Shown here in pieces: positions 38,718-47,864 of a DNA stretch of 64,000 nt (positions are counted from its first letter, which is position 1; each line of letters begins with the position of its first letter). The notes under the pieces were generated by a model. It was not told the DNA's origin. It worked only from the letters and a program-made list of their open reading frames with translations, and made no database searches. This DNA is from Aquabacterium humicola (GTDB lineage: Bacteria > Pseudomonadota > Gammaproteobacteria > Burkholderiales > Burkholderiaceae_C): assembly GCF_030167915.1 (NCBI RefSeq), contig NZ_JARGNB010000001.1:310001-374000 (forward strand). Reading direction: 5' to 3'. The translations under genes were made by a program, and so were the position numbers.

Positions 38718-41462
38718 ATGTCCCTCCGCCTGTGCGTCACCGCCCGTGCTGCCCGGCTGGCCTGTCTCGGCCTGACGGCCATCCTGCCGACAACCGTGCT
38801 GGCCCAGCAGCCGGCGCCGCAGCGCGTCGAGATCACCGGTTCGTCGATCAAGCGCATCGACGGCGAGACCGCGCTGCCGGTGCAGGTGATCGACCGCAAG
38901 GCGATCGAGCGCTCCGGCGTGCTGAACGTCGAGCAGCTGCTGCAGCAGGTCAGCGCCGCATCGAGCTCCGGCGGCCTCGCCAGCTCGTCGGCTTCGGGCG
39001 CGACCACCGGCGGCATCTCGGCAATCTCGCTGCGCGGGCTGACCTCGCTGCGCACGCTGGTGCTGATCAACGGCCGCCGCATCGCGCCCTACGGCGTCGG
39101 CTTCACCGGCGACTCGGTGTCGGTCGACGTCAACAGCATCCCGCTGGCGGCGATCGACCGCGTCGAGGTGCTGAAGGACGGCGCCTCGGCGGTCTACGGC
39201 TCCGACGCGGTGGCCGGCGTCGTGAACTTCATCCTGCGCAACGAGCACCGCGGCGGCGAGGTCTCGCTGACCGCCGGCGACACGACGCAAGGCGGCGCGT
39301 CGTCCAAGCGCGCCTCGGTGCTGTGGGGCCTGGGCGACCTGTCGTCGGACCGTTTCAACGTGATGGCGATGGCGTCCTTCAACAAGGAAGGCGGGCTGCG
39401 CGGCGCCGACCGCGACTTCGCGCGCTCGGGCATCAACGTCGCGCAGGGCAACGACGTCACCTCGGGCAATACCTTCCCGGCCAACATCGTGCTGCTCGAC
39501 GCATCGGGCCGCACGCTGAATCCGGCCGCCGGCACCTGCCCGCCGCCGTATTCCATCGTCGACCCGCTGAACGACCCGCAGAACCGATGCCGCTATGACC
39601 CGTCGCCGCAGGTCACGCTGCTGCCGGCGACCGAACGCTCCGCGCTCTTCGTCGCCGGCAAGCTCGCGCTGACGCCCGAGCTCGAGCTCTTCGCCGAGGC
39701 CTCGTACAACCGCAATGAGATCCGCACCGTGATCCAGCCGGTGCCGATCTCCGACCAGTTCGCGCTGCCCAACAACCACCCGCTGTTCAACGTCGCGCCG
39801 TACAACGGCTTCTCGACGATTCAGCTGAGTCCCAGCGCGCTGCACTACCCGACCGCCTACATCCGCAGCGTGATCGGGCCGACCGCGCCGCTGCCCGACA
39901 TCCTGGTGCGCTGGCGCGCGAACCTCTCCGGCGACCGCGACATCAGCAACGTGTCGACCGCGCCGCGCGCGGTGCTCGGCCTGCGCGGCGTGGTGGCCGG
40001 CTGGGACCTCGACGCGGCCGCGCTGTACAGCCGCAGCAAGGTCAAGGAGGTGGTCAACGATGGCTACCCGGCGCTGTCGCGCATCCTGCCGCTGCTCAAC
40101 AGCGGCGTCGTCAACTTCTGGGGACCGAACACGCCGGAGGTCACTGCCCAGATCCGCGCCGCGAACTTCACCGGCGTGGCCTACCAGACCGACTCGCAGC
40201 TGCAGAGCCTGCAGGCCAAGGCCTCGCGCGAGTTGGCCAAGCTGCCGGGCGGCGCGATGGCGCTGGCGCTGGGCGCGGAGATGCGGCGCGAGAAGTACCT
40301 GTTCGACCCCAGCCCGACGATCCAGACCGGCGACATCTCCGGCTACGGCGGCAACTTCCTCGTCACCAACCGCGAGCGCGACGTCAAGGCGGTGTTCGGC
40401 GAGCTCGCGGTGCCGGTGATCAAGGGCCTGGACATCACCGGCGCGGTGCGCTGGGACGACTACGAAGGTGTCGGCAGCTCCACCACGCCGAGCATGAACC
40501 TGCGCTGGCGGCCGACGACGAGCGTGATGCTGCGCGGCTCGGTCGGCAAGGGCTTCCGCGCGCCCAGCCTGCAGGACCTGTACCTGCCGAACACGCTGAA
40601 CGTGACGCCGCCCGGCCTGTCGGACCCGCTGCGCTGCCCGACCACCGGCGGCGGCAACGACTGCCAGACCCAGTTCGCGACGACCAACGGCGGCAACACG
40701 GCGCTGCAGCCCGAGAAGTCGAAGAACGCGACGGTCGGCCTGGTGTTCGAGCCGACCGCCAACAGCTCGGTGGCGATCGACTGGTTCAAGGTGGACCTGA
40801 AGGACACCATCGTCAACGGCGTGCCGGCGGCGGTGATCCTGGCCGACCCGGTGAAGTACGCGCACCTGATCACCCGCGGACCGGTCGAAGCCGCCTTCCC
40901 GCAGCTGCCGGGGCCGATCACCAACATCCTGGCGACCAACATCAACCTCGGCGAGACACGGGTCTCGGGCATCGACGTCGACGGCCGCATCAACTTCCCG
41001 ATGGGCGACGCGGGCCGACTGTCGCTGGCGATGAACGGCACCTACTTCATCACCTACGACACACAGAACACCGACGGCACCTTCACCGGCAACGTCGACA
41101 CGGTCAATGCCGCCACCGGCGGCGTGCTGCCGCGCTGGAAGCACACGCTGAGCGCGACGTTCTCGCGCGGCGCCTGGGACGCGACGCTGGTGCAGAACTA
41201 CCAGAAGCGCTACACCGACCTGCCCAGCACCGTCAGCGGCGAGACCCCGAAGGTCGGCGCCTACCAGACCTTCGATCTGCAGGTGGCCTACACCGGCATC
41301 AAGAACCTGCGGCTGACGCTGGGCGTGCGCAACCTGCTCGACAAGGACCCGCCGTACACCAACTCCGGCGGCCAGGTGTCGTTCCAGGGCGGCTACGACC
41401 CGCAGTACGCCGATCCGCGCGGGCGCTTCGTCTACGCGGGCCTGCGCTACGAGTTCAAGTGA
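38718..41462 (+). CDS. TonB-dependent outer-membrane receptor
   Basis: A 914-residue receptor importing a large substrate through the outer membrane with energy from TonB-ExbBD. The signal peptide ends at VLA-QQP. A TonB-box-like RVEITGS precedes the plug (about 45-160), which contains GLTSLRTLVLINGRRIAPYG and VEVLKDGASAVYGSDAVAG. The remaining barrel ends in RFVYAGLRYEFK. The long barrel and plug style resemble the carbohydrate/peptide-type receptors of Xanthomonas and Caulobacter rather than short siderophore receptors. No accessory transporter is adjacent. Convergent with an OmpR-like regulator. Confidence 0.93.
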   Translation: MSLRLCVTARAARLACLGLTAILPTTVLAQQPAPQRVEITGSSIKRIDGETALPVQVIDRKAIERSGVLNVEQLLQQVSAASSSGGLASSSASGATTGGISAISLRGLTSLRTLVLINGRRIAPYGVGFTGDSVSVDVNSIPLAAIDRVEVLKDGASAVYGSDAVAGVVNFILRNEHRGGEVSLTAGDTTQGGASSKRASVLWGLGDLSSDRFNVMAMASFNKEGGLRGADRDFARSGINVAQGNDVTSGNTFPANIVLLDASGRTLNPAAGTCPPPYSIVDPLNDPQNRCRYDPSPQVTLLPATERSALFVAGKLALTPELELFAEASYNRNEIRTVIQPVPISDQFALPNNHPLFNVAPYNGFSTIQLSPSALHYPTAYIRSVIGPTAPLPDILVRWRANLSGDRDISNVSTAPRAVLGLRGVVAGWDLDAAALYSRSKVKEVVNDGYPALSRILPLLNSGVVNFWGPNTPEVTAQIRAANFTGVAYQTDSQLQSLQAKASRELAKLPGGAMALALGAEMRREKYLFDPSPTIQTGDISGYGGNFLVTNRERDVKAVFGELAVPVIKGLDITGAVRWDDYEGVGSSTTPSMNLRWRPTTSVMLRGSVGKGFRAPSLQDLYLPNTLNVTPPGLSDPLRCPTTGGGNDCQTQFATTNGGNTALQPEKSKNATVGLVFEPTANSSVAIDWFKVDLKDTIVNGVPAAVILADPVKYAHLITRGPVEAAFPQLPGPITNILATNINLGETRVSGIDVDGRINFPMGDAGRLSLAMNGTYFITYDTQNTDGTFTGNVDTVNAATGGVLPRWKHTLSATFSRGAWDATLVQNYQKRYTDLPSTVSGETPKVGAYQTFDLQVAYTGIKNLRLTLGVRNLLDKDPPYTNSGGQVSFQGGYDPQYADPRGRFVYAGLRYEFK

Positions 41463-41470
41463 AGGAAGGA

Positions 41471-41510
41471 GCCGGGTCGGCCTCGCGACCCGGCGTCCCC
41501 GGCGTCGGGG
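41471..41510 (+). terminator. Tandem hairpins after the TonB-dependent receptor
   Basis: GCCGGGTCG/CGACCCGGC is a perfect 9-bp stem over a 6-base loop, 8 bp after the stop. CCCCG-GCGT-CGGGG follows. No T-run is present, so termination strength is uncertain. Confidence 0.5.
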
Positions 41511-41549
41511 GTGGCCCGGCCCGCGGCAAACGCGCGGGGAGCCGCGTCG

Positions 41550-42380
41550 TCAGGTGAGGGCTTCGGCCGCCGGCTTGCACTGCAGCCGGTAGCCGCGGCC
41601 GCGCACGCTCTCGACCTCGAACTCGTCGATGCCGAGCTCGGCCAGGCGCCGGCGCAGCCGGTGCACGTAGACATCGATCGAGCGGGCGTTCAGCGAGCTG
41701 TCGGGCCCGGCGACGCGGCTTTCGAGCTCGGTGCGCGGCACCAGCCTGCCGAGCTGCGACGCCAGGCATTCCAGCAGCGAGAACTGGCCTTCGGTCAGCT
41801 CGCAGCGGCGCTGGCCGCGGCGCAGCTCGCGCTGCACGCGGTCGAGCGTCCAGCCGCCGATGGTGCGCTCGGGCATCGTCACCGGCGTGGCGGCGTCCTG
41901 CGGCGCGCGGCTGCGCAGCTGCGCGATCAGGTGCGCCCGCAGCAGCCGCGGCGAGAGCGGCTGCACGAGGTATTCGGCCGCACCGTGCTCGAGCGCGACG
42001 ATCGCGTCGATCTCGCTGGACGTGTCGCTCAGCACCAGCAGCGGGCAGCCGGCGGCCACATGCAGGCCGGCCAGGCCCAGTGCCAGCGTCGGCGTCAGCA
42101 CCGCGGCATCGATCACCAACGCGTCGAACTGCAGGTTGCTGCAGGCCGCATGGGCGCCGTCGAGGTCGGCGACCGCGGCACAGCGCAGGCCGATCTGGCC
42201 CAGCAGCTCGCCGGTGGCGCGGTCGGGCCGGGCCCCAGGACCGACGAACAGCACCAGCGACGGGGCGCGCAGGCCGGCGTCGAAGTGCATCAGGGGTGCC
42301 GGTCCGGTGGTCGACCAGGTGGACACGGCAGCCTGCAGGTGGTGCAGGTGCGGCAGGGCGGGGTCGTCGCGGATCATCAT
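41550..42380 (-). CDS. OmpR-like regulator with divergent receiver domain
   Basis: A 276-residue protein with a C-terminal OmpR/PhoB winged helix (about 175-272: CELTEGQFSLLECLASQ, ARSIDVYVHRLRRRLAELGI, VRGRGYRL). The N-terminal half folds like a receiver: VLFVGPGARPD replaces the usual acidic pocket, LVIDAAVLTPT may keep the phospho-acceptor Asp, and LLVLSDTS and YLVQPLSP replace the Thr/Lys region (Lys to Gln). Phosphorylation is therefore doubtful and no kinase is linked. The first ATG is at 42380; the frame reaches TTG 42425. It faces a MocR-type gene across 286 bp. Confidence 0.85.
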   Translation of the reverse strand: MMIRDDPALPHLHHLQAAVSTWSTTGPAPLMHFDAGLRAPSLVLFVGPGARPDRATGELLGQIGLRCAAVADLDGAHAACSNLQFDALVIDAAVLTPTLALGLAGLHVAAGCPLLVLSDTSSEIDAIVALEHGAAEYLVQPLSPRLLRAHLIAQLRSRAPQDAATPVTMPERTIGGWTLDRVQRELRRGQRRCELTEGQFSLLECLASQLGRLVPRTELESRVAGPDSSLNARSIDVYVHRLRRRLAELGIDEFEVESVRGRGYRLQCKPAAEALT

Positions 42381-42666
42381 CGGGCGCTCATGATTCCTGG
42401 CGGCAGAGGGTGCCGCAAGAGCCAATTCGGCACGGCGTGGCGGGCCATTGCCGCGGTGGGACGGGCGCGGCGGCGCCGTCCGGTAACGATTGAAAGAGTC
42501 GGGCCATCATTGGCGTCGAGCCTACCGTCGCTCGCCCGGACCTTGTAGGTGCGCAGCCGCAGTCCGTGCCTGCGATTCCGCCGTTCGTCGCATTCGGAGT
42601 TTCGCGGCGGTGTCCTGGCTGTCCAAATGCGGCACATACCGACATCACGGGCGCCGGGGGATCGCT

Positions 42667-44400
42667 GTGGTCAAGCAGGTGGCGGGGGTGTTCATCCAGT
42701 CGCTGCGCGGCGGCGAGGCCGAGGGCAGCGTGGCGCAGCGTGTGCGCATCTACCGCACGGTGCTCGACGGCGTTCGCAACGGCACGCTGAAGCCCGGCAT
42801 GCGGCTGCCATCGGCGCGTCGCCTGGCGGCCGACTGCGCGGTCTCCCGCGGGGCGGTCGACGAAGCCTTCGAACAACTGAAAAGCGAGGGCTTCATCGAG
42901 CGCCGCGTCGGCGACGGCAGCTACATCGCCGATCCGCTGCCCGTGCCGGTGCAGGCTGCCGCGGCGGTGCCGGCCGACCGTCCGATCAGCGCGGCGGCGC
43001 AGCGCGTCATCGAGCGCTTTGCCCCGCACCTGGGCCAGTGGTCGCGCCTGGAGGTGCCGACCGAGCTCTTCGCGCTGCCCGCGCTGCATCCGCGCAATGT
43101 GCCGACGCAGGACTTTCCGCTCGACACCTGGCGCCGCTTGATGCAGCGCGCATGGAGCGAGCCGTTCCGCAAGCACCTGAACTACGGGCCGTCCGCCGGA
43201 CTGCCGGGGCTGCGCGAGTCGATCGTGCGCCACCTGGCGCTGACCCGCGGCATCCATTGCAGCGCGCGCCAGGTGCTGGTCCTCAACAGTCCGATGCAGG
43301 CGGTGGAGCTGATCAGCCGCGTGCTGCTCGAGCCGGGGGACCGGGTGTGGCTGGAAGACCCCGGCCACGCCAGCCTGCCGGTGCTGTTCGACGTGCTGCA
43401 TGCGAAGGCGGTCGGCGTGCCCCTGGACGAGCAGGGTTTCAATGTCGCCCACGGCCGCGCGCACGCGCCGGATGCGCGCGCGGTCTATCTGCATCCGCTC
43501 GGCCAGGTCCCGCTGGGTGTGCGCACGACGGCCGGCCGCGGCGCCGAGCTGCTGGCGTGGGCGGCCGGGCAGGGGTCCTGGATCCTGGAGGGCAACTACA
43601 ACACCGAGCTGGTGCACGACGGCGTGCCGCCGCCGGCCCTGTACACCCGCGATCGCCATGGCTGCGTGCTGGTCGTCGGCACCTTCGAGGGCGTGCTCTT
43701 CCCGTCGCTGCGGCTGGCCTACCTCGTCGTGCCCGAACAGCTGGCGAACACCTTCATCGCGATGCGCGGGCTGCTGGGCGAACACGCGCACGTCGCGACG
43801 CAGCTGGCGCTGACCGCCTTCATCGACGAAGGCCACATGAGCGCCCACCTGCACGAGCTGCGCCAGCGCTGCCGCGCGCGCCGCGCCGCGCTGCACCAGG
43901 CGGCGGCCCACCACCTGCCGCACTGGGCGACGCTGGGGCCGACCGCGGAGGGCGTGCATGCGGCGCTGCACTTCCCGCCCGAGGTGTCCGACGTCGAGGT
44001 GTTCCGGCTGATCCGCCGGCAGGGGGTCGGTGCGACGCCGCTGTCGACCATCTGCTGGCATGCGCGCGGCCCGAACGGGCTGGCGCTGGGCTATGGCGGC
44101 GCCGACGAGCCGACCATCGACGGTTCGCTGCGCATCATCGGCCAGGCCCTGCGCAACGTGCGCGCCGGGCTGTTCGCGCCTTCAGCGTCCGGTGGCCGCG
44201 CCGGTCAGCAGGTAGCCGCAGTTGCGGATCGTGCGGATGCGCTGCGCGGCCGCGCCGCCGCGGTCTCCGAGCTTCGCGCGCAGCCGGTAGACGCGGCTGT
44301 CGATCGAGCGGTCGGGGCCACCGTCGACCAGCCCGCGCAACTCGCGCAGGAGCTCGTGCCGCGGCACGACCTGGCCGGCCCGCAGCGCCAGGCGCCATAA
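42667..44400 (+). CDS. MocR/GabR-type regulator with a disabled aminotransferase domain
   Basis: A 577-residue fusion of a GntR winged helix (residues about 10-85, LPSARRLAADCAVSRGAVDE) to a type I aminotransferase-like domain. In active MocR/GabR proteins the PLP lysine lies in GTFSK..PGLR; here the sequence is GTFEGVLFPSLRLAYLV, so the lysine is gone. The ring-binding EDDYDSEF becomes EGNYNTEL, losing the acidic residues. PLP binding by a Schiff base is therefore impossible. GTG 42667 follows GGGGGA. Normal family length ends near 44180, but the frame runs on for 73 codons antisense to the next gene. Effector unknown. Confidence 0.83.
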   Translation: MVKQVAGVFIQSLRGGEAEGSVAQRVRIYRTVLDGVRNGTLKPGMRLPSARRLAADCAVSRGAVDEAFEQLKSEGFIERRVGDGSYIADPLPVPVQAAAAVPADRPISAAAQRVIERFAPHLGQWSRLEVPTELFALPALHPRNVPTQDFPLDTWRRLMQRAWSEPFRKHLNYGPSAGLPGLRESIVRHLALTRGIHCSARQVLVLNSPMQAVELISRVLLEPGDRVWLEDPGHASLPVLFDVLHAKAVGVPLDEQGFNVAHGRAHAPDARAVYLHPLGQVPLGVRTTAGRGAELLAWAAGQGSWILEGNYNTELVHDGVPPPALYTRDRHGCVLVVGTFEGVLFPSLRLAYLVVPEQLANTFIAMRGLLGEHAHVATQLALTAFIDEGHMSAHLHELRQRCRARRAALHQAAAHHLPHWATLGPTAEGVHAALHFPPEVSDVEVFRLIRRQGVGATPLSTICWHARGPNGLALGYGGADEPTIDGSLRIIGQALRNVRAGLFAPSASGGRAGQQVAAVADRADALRGRAAAVSELRAQPVDAAVDRAVGATVDQPAQLAQELVPRHDLAGPQRQAP

Positions 44401-44943
44401 CAGCTCGAACTCGCCCTCGGTGAGGTCGAGCGGGCGACCGTCCTGCAGCGCGCGGCGCTCGCCGCGGTCCAGCGTCAGCCGATCGACCTGCAACTGGTCG
44501 GGCGACGTGGCCGCGGCGGCCGGCCGCAGGCGTGCACCACGCCGCCACAGCGCGCGCAGGCGGGCCGCGGCGACCGCGGCATCGAGCGACGCATCGAACA
44601 CGTCGTCGGCGCCCATCTCGAGGGCCAGCACGTGGTCGAGGTCGCGCAGGCCACGGCAGGCGATGACGATCGGCAGCGCCGGCTCGCGGGCGACCAGCGC
44701 GCGCAGCGCGCCGAGCTGGCGCGCGACGCCGTGCACCAGGTGCAGCACCATGGCATCGGGCCGTTCGGAGGGCTGGTGCAAGTCGGCCAACGGCCAGTCG
44801 TGCACCCGCAGGCCTTCGGCCGCCAGCGCGTCGCGCCAGGCGGCCGCGCACGGCCCGTCGTCGGCGGCGAAGCCGACGCTGTAGGCCGGTGACGCCACGG
44901 GCGCGGCCATGGCGAAGGACGGGGCAGTCATCGTCGCGAGCAT
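44182..44943 (-). CDS. OmpR-like regulator with degenerate receiver domain
   Basis: A 253-residue protein similar in plan to the regulator at 41550. The C-terminal winged helix has LDLTEGEFELLWRLALRAGQ, RSIDSRVYRLRAKLGDRG and RTIRNCGYLLTG. The N-terminal receiver-like half has no conserved acidic pocket at its start (YSVGFAADDGPCAAAW) but keeps LEMGADDVFDASL. ATG 44943 follows GAGG. Its 3' end overlaps the tail of the convergent MocR-type frame by 219 bp. It is divergent from the MORN-repeat gene. No cognate kinase is visible. Confidence 0.83.
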   Translation of the reverse strand: MLATMTAPSFAMAAPVASPAYSVGFAADDGPCAAAWRDALAAEGLRVHDWPLADLHQPSERPDAMVLHLVHGVARQLGALRALVAREPALPIVIACRGLRDLDHVLALEMGADDVFDASLDAAVAAARLRALWRRGARLRPAAAATSPDQLQVDRLTLDRGERRALQDGRPLDLTEGEFELLWRLALRAGQVVPRHELLRELRGLVDGGPDRSIDSRVYRLRAKLGDRGGAAAQRIRTIRNCGYLLTGAATGR

Positions 44944-45093
44944 GGCCTCGGTGTAACCCCCGCCCCTTGCGCTCGCAAGGGCCAATACGCCGCGCATGCC
45001 GGCGCCAATGCGCGCCAATGCGCGCCGGTGCGGCGCTCGTCGCGCGGGCGCGTCAGGCGACCAAAGCCACACGGCGGCGACCCACCCCGTCGA

Positions 45094-45099
45094 TATAAT
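45094..45099 (+). promoter_or_regulatory. Consensus TATAAT upstream of the MORN-repeat gene
   Basis: A perfect -10 hexamer inside the AT-rich island CGATATAATTTTTATCG, itself a 5-bp-arm inverted repeat, 55 bp before GTG 45155. The -35 region (ACGGCG) is poor, so activation by a regulator is plausible. Confidence 0.5.
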
Positions 45100-45154
45100 T
45101 TTTATCGCTTGTTGCAGCCCGCCGACAGGGCTGTCCTGGAAAGAGCCGGAGAGC

Positions 45155-46564
45155 GTGATCCCCCATCGCCTCGTCTTCCCGATCTGCCTGGCCTGGATGG
45201 TCGCTGCACCGCTGGCCGCCGCGCAGACCGCCACCGTCCCGTCCGACTGCACCACCGTCACCGACCAGGCGATGGCCGCCGACCTGAAGGCCGCCACCGC
45301 CCAGGCGCAGCGCGCCGCGTTGTCCGACCAGGCGCGGCTGGCCGAAGCGGCCATCGCGCTGTGGCGCCAGGCCGAAGAGGCCTGCCAGGGCCGGGCGAAG
45401 GAGCGCGCGCAGCGAAACCTGGCCGATTCGCAGCAGGCGCGCCTGGCGATCCAGGACCAGCAGGGCGGCAGCGAGCAGTGCGTCGCCTCGCAGCGTGATG
45501 CCCAGGCGCTGCAGCAACTGGCCGACCGGGCGCAGGCCGAGCAGCGCTGGGCGGATGCCTCGGTGCTGTTCCGCAAGGCCGAAAGCACCTGGGACCTGGT
45601 CGCCGAGCGCTGCGGCGGCGCACCGCAGCGGCAGGCGCTGCAGCGGCGCGACGAAGCCGCGCAGGCCGCGCGGGCGGCACGCGAGCGCGTCGACGGCACG
45701 GCGGCCGCCCCCGCGGCGCCGGCCGCCCCGTCCACCGCCTCGATCCGCCCCGGCGATGCCTCGTCCGTCGCCAGCCGCGCCAGCACCGGCGCCACCGCGC
45801 CGATCGCCGCGGTGCTGCCGGCGGTGGCCGCACCGGTCGACATCGCGCTGACCGGCGGCACGCGCATCGTCGGCACCTTCGGCGCCGATCCCGGTGGCCA
45901 GACCTACAGCGGCCGTGGCCGCATCCTGTGGAGCAACGGCGACCAGTACGAAGGCACCGTCGTGCGCGGCCAGCGCCAGGGCCACGGCGAGTTCATCTGG
46001 CGCAACGGCCAGCGCTACAAGGGCGTGTGGGTCAACGACAAGCCCGAGGGCGACGGCGTGCTGCGCTTCGCGAACGGCAATGTCTACGAGGGCGCGGTGG
46101 TCGACGGCCAGCCGCACGGCACCGGCAAGATGGTCTTCGCGTCGGGCGACCAGTACACCGGCCAGTTCACCCGCGGCGAGCCCGATGGGCAGGGCGTCTA
46201 CCAGTGGGTCAACGGCCAGCGCTACGACGGCCCGTGGGTCGACGGCAAGGCCACCGGCTACGCCAGCGTGAAGTTCGCCAACGGCAACCTCTACGAGGGC
46301 GAGGTCGTCGACGGCCTGCCGCAGGGCGACGGCCGCATCGTCTTCGCGTCGGGCGACGTCTACCGCGGCCAGTTCTCGCGCGGCCTGCCCGACGGCGAAG
46401 GCATGTACCGCTGGAAGAACGGCGACCAGTACATCGGCCAGTGGCGCGCCGGCCTGAAGGACGGTCAGGGCCAGCTGCTCTGGAACAACGGCGACCGCTG
46501 GGAAGGCGAGTTCCGCGCCGACGCGCAGACCGAACGCGGCACGCTGACGCGGCGCAAGCAGTAG
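45155..46564 (+). CDS. Secreted MORN-repeat protein
   Basis: A 469-residue protein. A signal peptide (about 1-26, AWMVAAPLAAAQT) is followed by an Ala/Gln/Arg-rich helical region with periodic cysteines (about 30-190), a Pro/Ala linker, and at least nine 23-residue MORN repeats (about 240-460) of the pattern GNVYEGAVVDGQPHGTGKMV. MORN repeats form beta-hairpin arrays that bind lipids or proteins; the function here is unknown. GTG 45155 follows GGAGAG and starts directly before the signal peptide. It is divergent from an OmpR-like regulator and convergent with the S41 protease gene. Confidence 0.87.
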   Translation: MIPHRLVFPICLAWMVAAPLAAAQTATVPSDCTTVTDQAMAADLKAATAQAQRAALSDQARLAEAAIALWRQAEEACQGRAKERAQRNLADSQQARLAIQDQQGGSEQCVASQRDAQALQQLADRAQAEQRWADASVLFRKAESTWDLVAERCGGAPQRQALQRRDEAAQAARAARERVDGTAAAPAAPAAPSTASIRPGDASSVASRASTGATAPIAAVLPAVAAPVDIALTGGTRIVGTFGADPGGQTYSGRGRILWSNGDQYEGTVVRGQRQGHGEFIWRNGQRYKGVWVNDKPEGDGVLRFANGNVYEGAVVDGQPHGTGKMVFASGDQYTGQFTRGEPDGQGVYQWVNGQRYDGPWVDGKATGYASVKFANGNLYEGEVVDGLPQGDGRIVFASGDVYRGQFSRGLPDGEGMYRWKNGDQYIGQWRAGLKDGQGQLLWNNGDRWEGEFRADAQTERGTLTRRKQ

Positions 46565-46583
46565 CGCGCCGCGTTCACCGCCC

Positions 46584-47864
46584 TCAGGAGCCGCCGCCGC
46601 GTGGCGGACCGCCCGAGGACGCCGTGCGGCCGAGGCGCGCGAGCTCCTCGCGCGCCGCCTCCAGCAGCCCCGCCGTGTGCGCATCGCAGGCTTCGCGCGA
46701 TGTATCTGCGCCCGCGGCCGCGACCAGCACGTCCGGCGCGACGCCGGCGCCGTCGAGCGCACGGCCGCGCGGCGAGCTGAAGCGCGCCGTCGTCAGCTTC
46801 ACCGCGTACTGCGACGACAGCGGCACGATCGACTGGATCGAGCCCTTGCCGTAGCTGGGGCCGCAGCCGACGATGCGCGCGCGCCGGTGGTCCTGCAGCG
46901 CGGCGGCGACGAACTCGGCCGACGAGGCGCTGCGGCGATCGATCATCACCACCAGCGGCAGCAGCCGCAGCCGGGCGACCAGCGCGGCCTGCCCGGCAGG
47001 CAGGCCGGTGGACGCGTCGATGCTGAGGTAGGGCTGGCTGGCGTCGGGCGCCCGGCCGCTGCTGGACAGCACCAGCACGTTCGGCGGCAGGAACAGCGAC
47101 GCGACGGCCACGCCGGACTCGACCACGCCGCCCGGGTTGCCGCGCAGGTCCAGCACCAGCCCCTCGATCGGCGCGGCCTCGGCCGCCGCGGCCAGCTGCT
47201 CGATGAGCTCGGCGGGTGTGCCGTCGAGGAACTCGGAGATGCGCGCGACGGCGAGCCCGCCGCGGCGCTCGACGCCCACCGTCGAGAAGCGCACCAGCTG
47301 GCGCTCGACGTCGAGGCGCAGCGCCGCTGCGCCGCGCTGCAGCTCGAGCCGCACCGTGCTGCGCGGCGGGCCCTTGATGCGTGCGATCACCGCGTCGAGA
47401 GCGGCGCCGCGCACCGGCTCGCCGTCGACGGCGACGATGCGGTCGCCGGCCTGCACGCCCGCGCGCCGCGCCGGCCCGTCGCGGAACAGCTGCATGACAA
47501 CCGGCCCGTCCGGGCCGATGTCCAGCTCGATGCCGATGCCGCCGAACTGTCCGGCCACCGCGTCGCGCACGGCCTGAGGGCTGGCGCCCTCGATCAGCGC
47601 CGAATGGCGATCCAGCGACGCCAGCAGCTGGCGCAGCGCGGTCACCACCAGCTCGTGGCCGCCCTTGGGCTCGACGTAGTGGCGTGTGATCTGCTGCAGC
47701 GTGCGCGCGATCAGCACGGCGTCCTCGGGACCGAGCGCGGCGGCCTCCGGCGCCTGCGGTGCCGGCGCCAGCACCGACTCGCTGGCCGTCGCGTCGGGCA
47801 CGACCGCGGCGAGCAGCGCCGCCAGCAGGAGGGGGTGCAGCGGGGCAGCGTGGCGGCCGGTCAT
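46584..47864 (-). CDS. S41-family C-terminal processing protease
   Basis: A 426-residue periplasmic serine protease. A signal peptide (MTGRHAAPLHPLLLAALLAA) precedes a PDZ domain (about 105-185, GIGIELDIGPDGPVVMQLF) and the S41 catalytic core, with LVLDLRGNPGGVV, nucleophile Ser in RSASSAEFVAAAL and the general-base Lys in YGKGSIQSI, so it should be active. CtpA-type proteases trim exported proteins at hydrophobic C-termini. Its ATG overlaps the stop of the M3-like gene by 4 bp, implying matched synthesis with that inactive partner. Confidence 0.92.
   Translation of the reverse strand: MTGRHAAPLHPLLLAALLAAVVPDATASESVLAPAPQAPEAAALGPEDAVLIARTLQQITRHYVEPKGGHELVVTALRQLLASLDRHSALIEGASPQAVRDAVAGQFGGIGIELDIGPDGPVVMQLFRDGPARRAGVQAGDRIVAVDGEPVRGAALDAVIARIKGPPRSTVRLELQRGAAALRLDVERQLVRFSTVGVERRGGLAVARISEFLDGTPAELIEQLAAAAEAAPIEGLVLDLRGNPGGVVESGVAVASLFLPPNVLVLSSSGRAPDASQPYLSIDASTGLPAGQAALVARLRLLPLVVMIDRRSASSAEFVAAALQDHRRARIVGCGPSYGKGSIQSIVPLSSQYAVKLTTARFSSPRGRALDGAGVAPDVLVAAAGADTSREACDAHTAGLLEAAREELARLGRTASSGGPPRGGGS

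Noticed and set aside
44182-45876. Long minus-strand frame extending the OmpR-like gene upstream
   Set aside because: The part beyond 44943 is antisense to the MORN gene and has no conserved features. ATG 44943 has a ribosome site.
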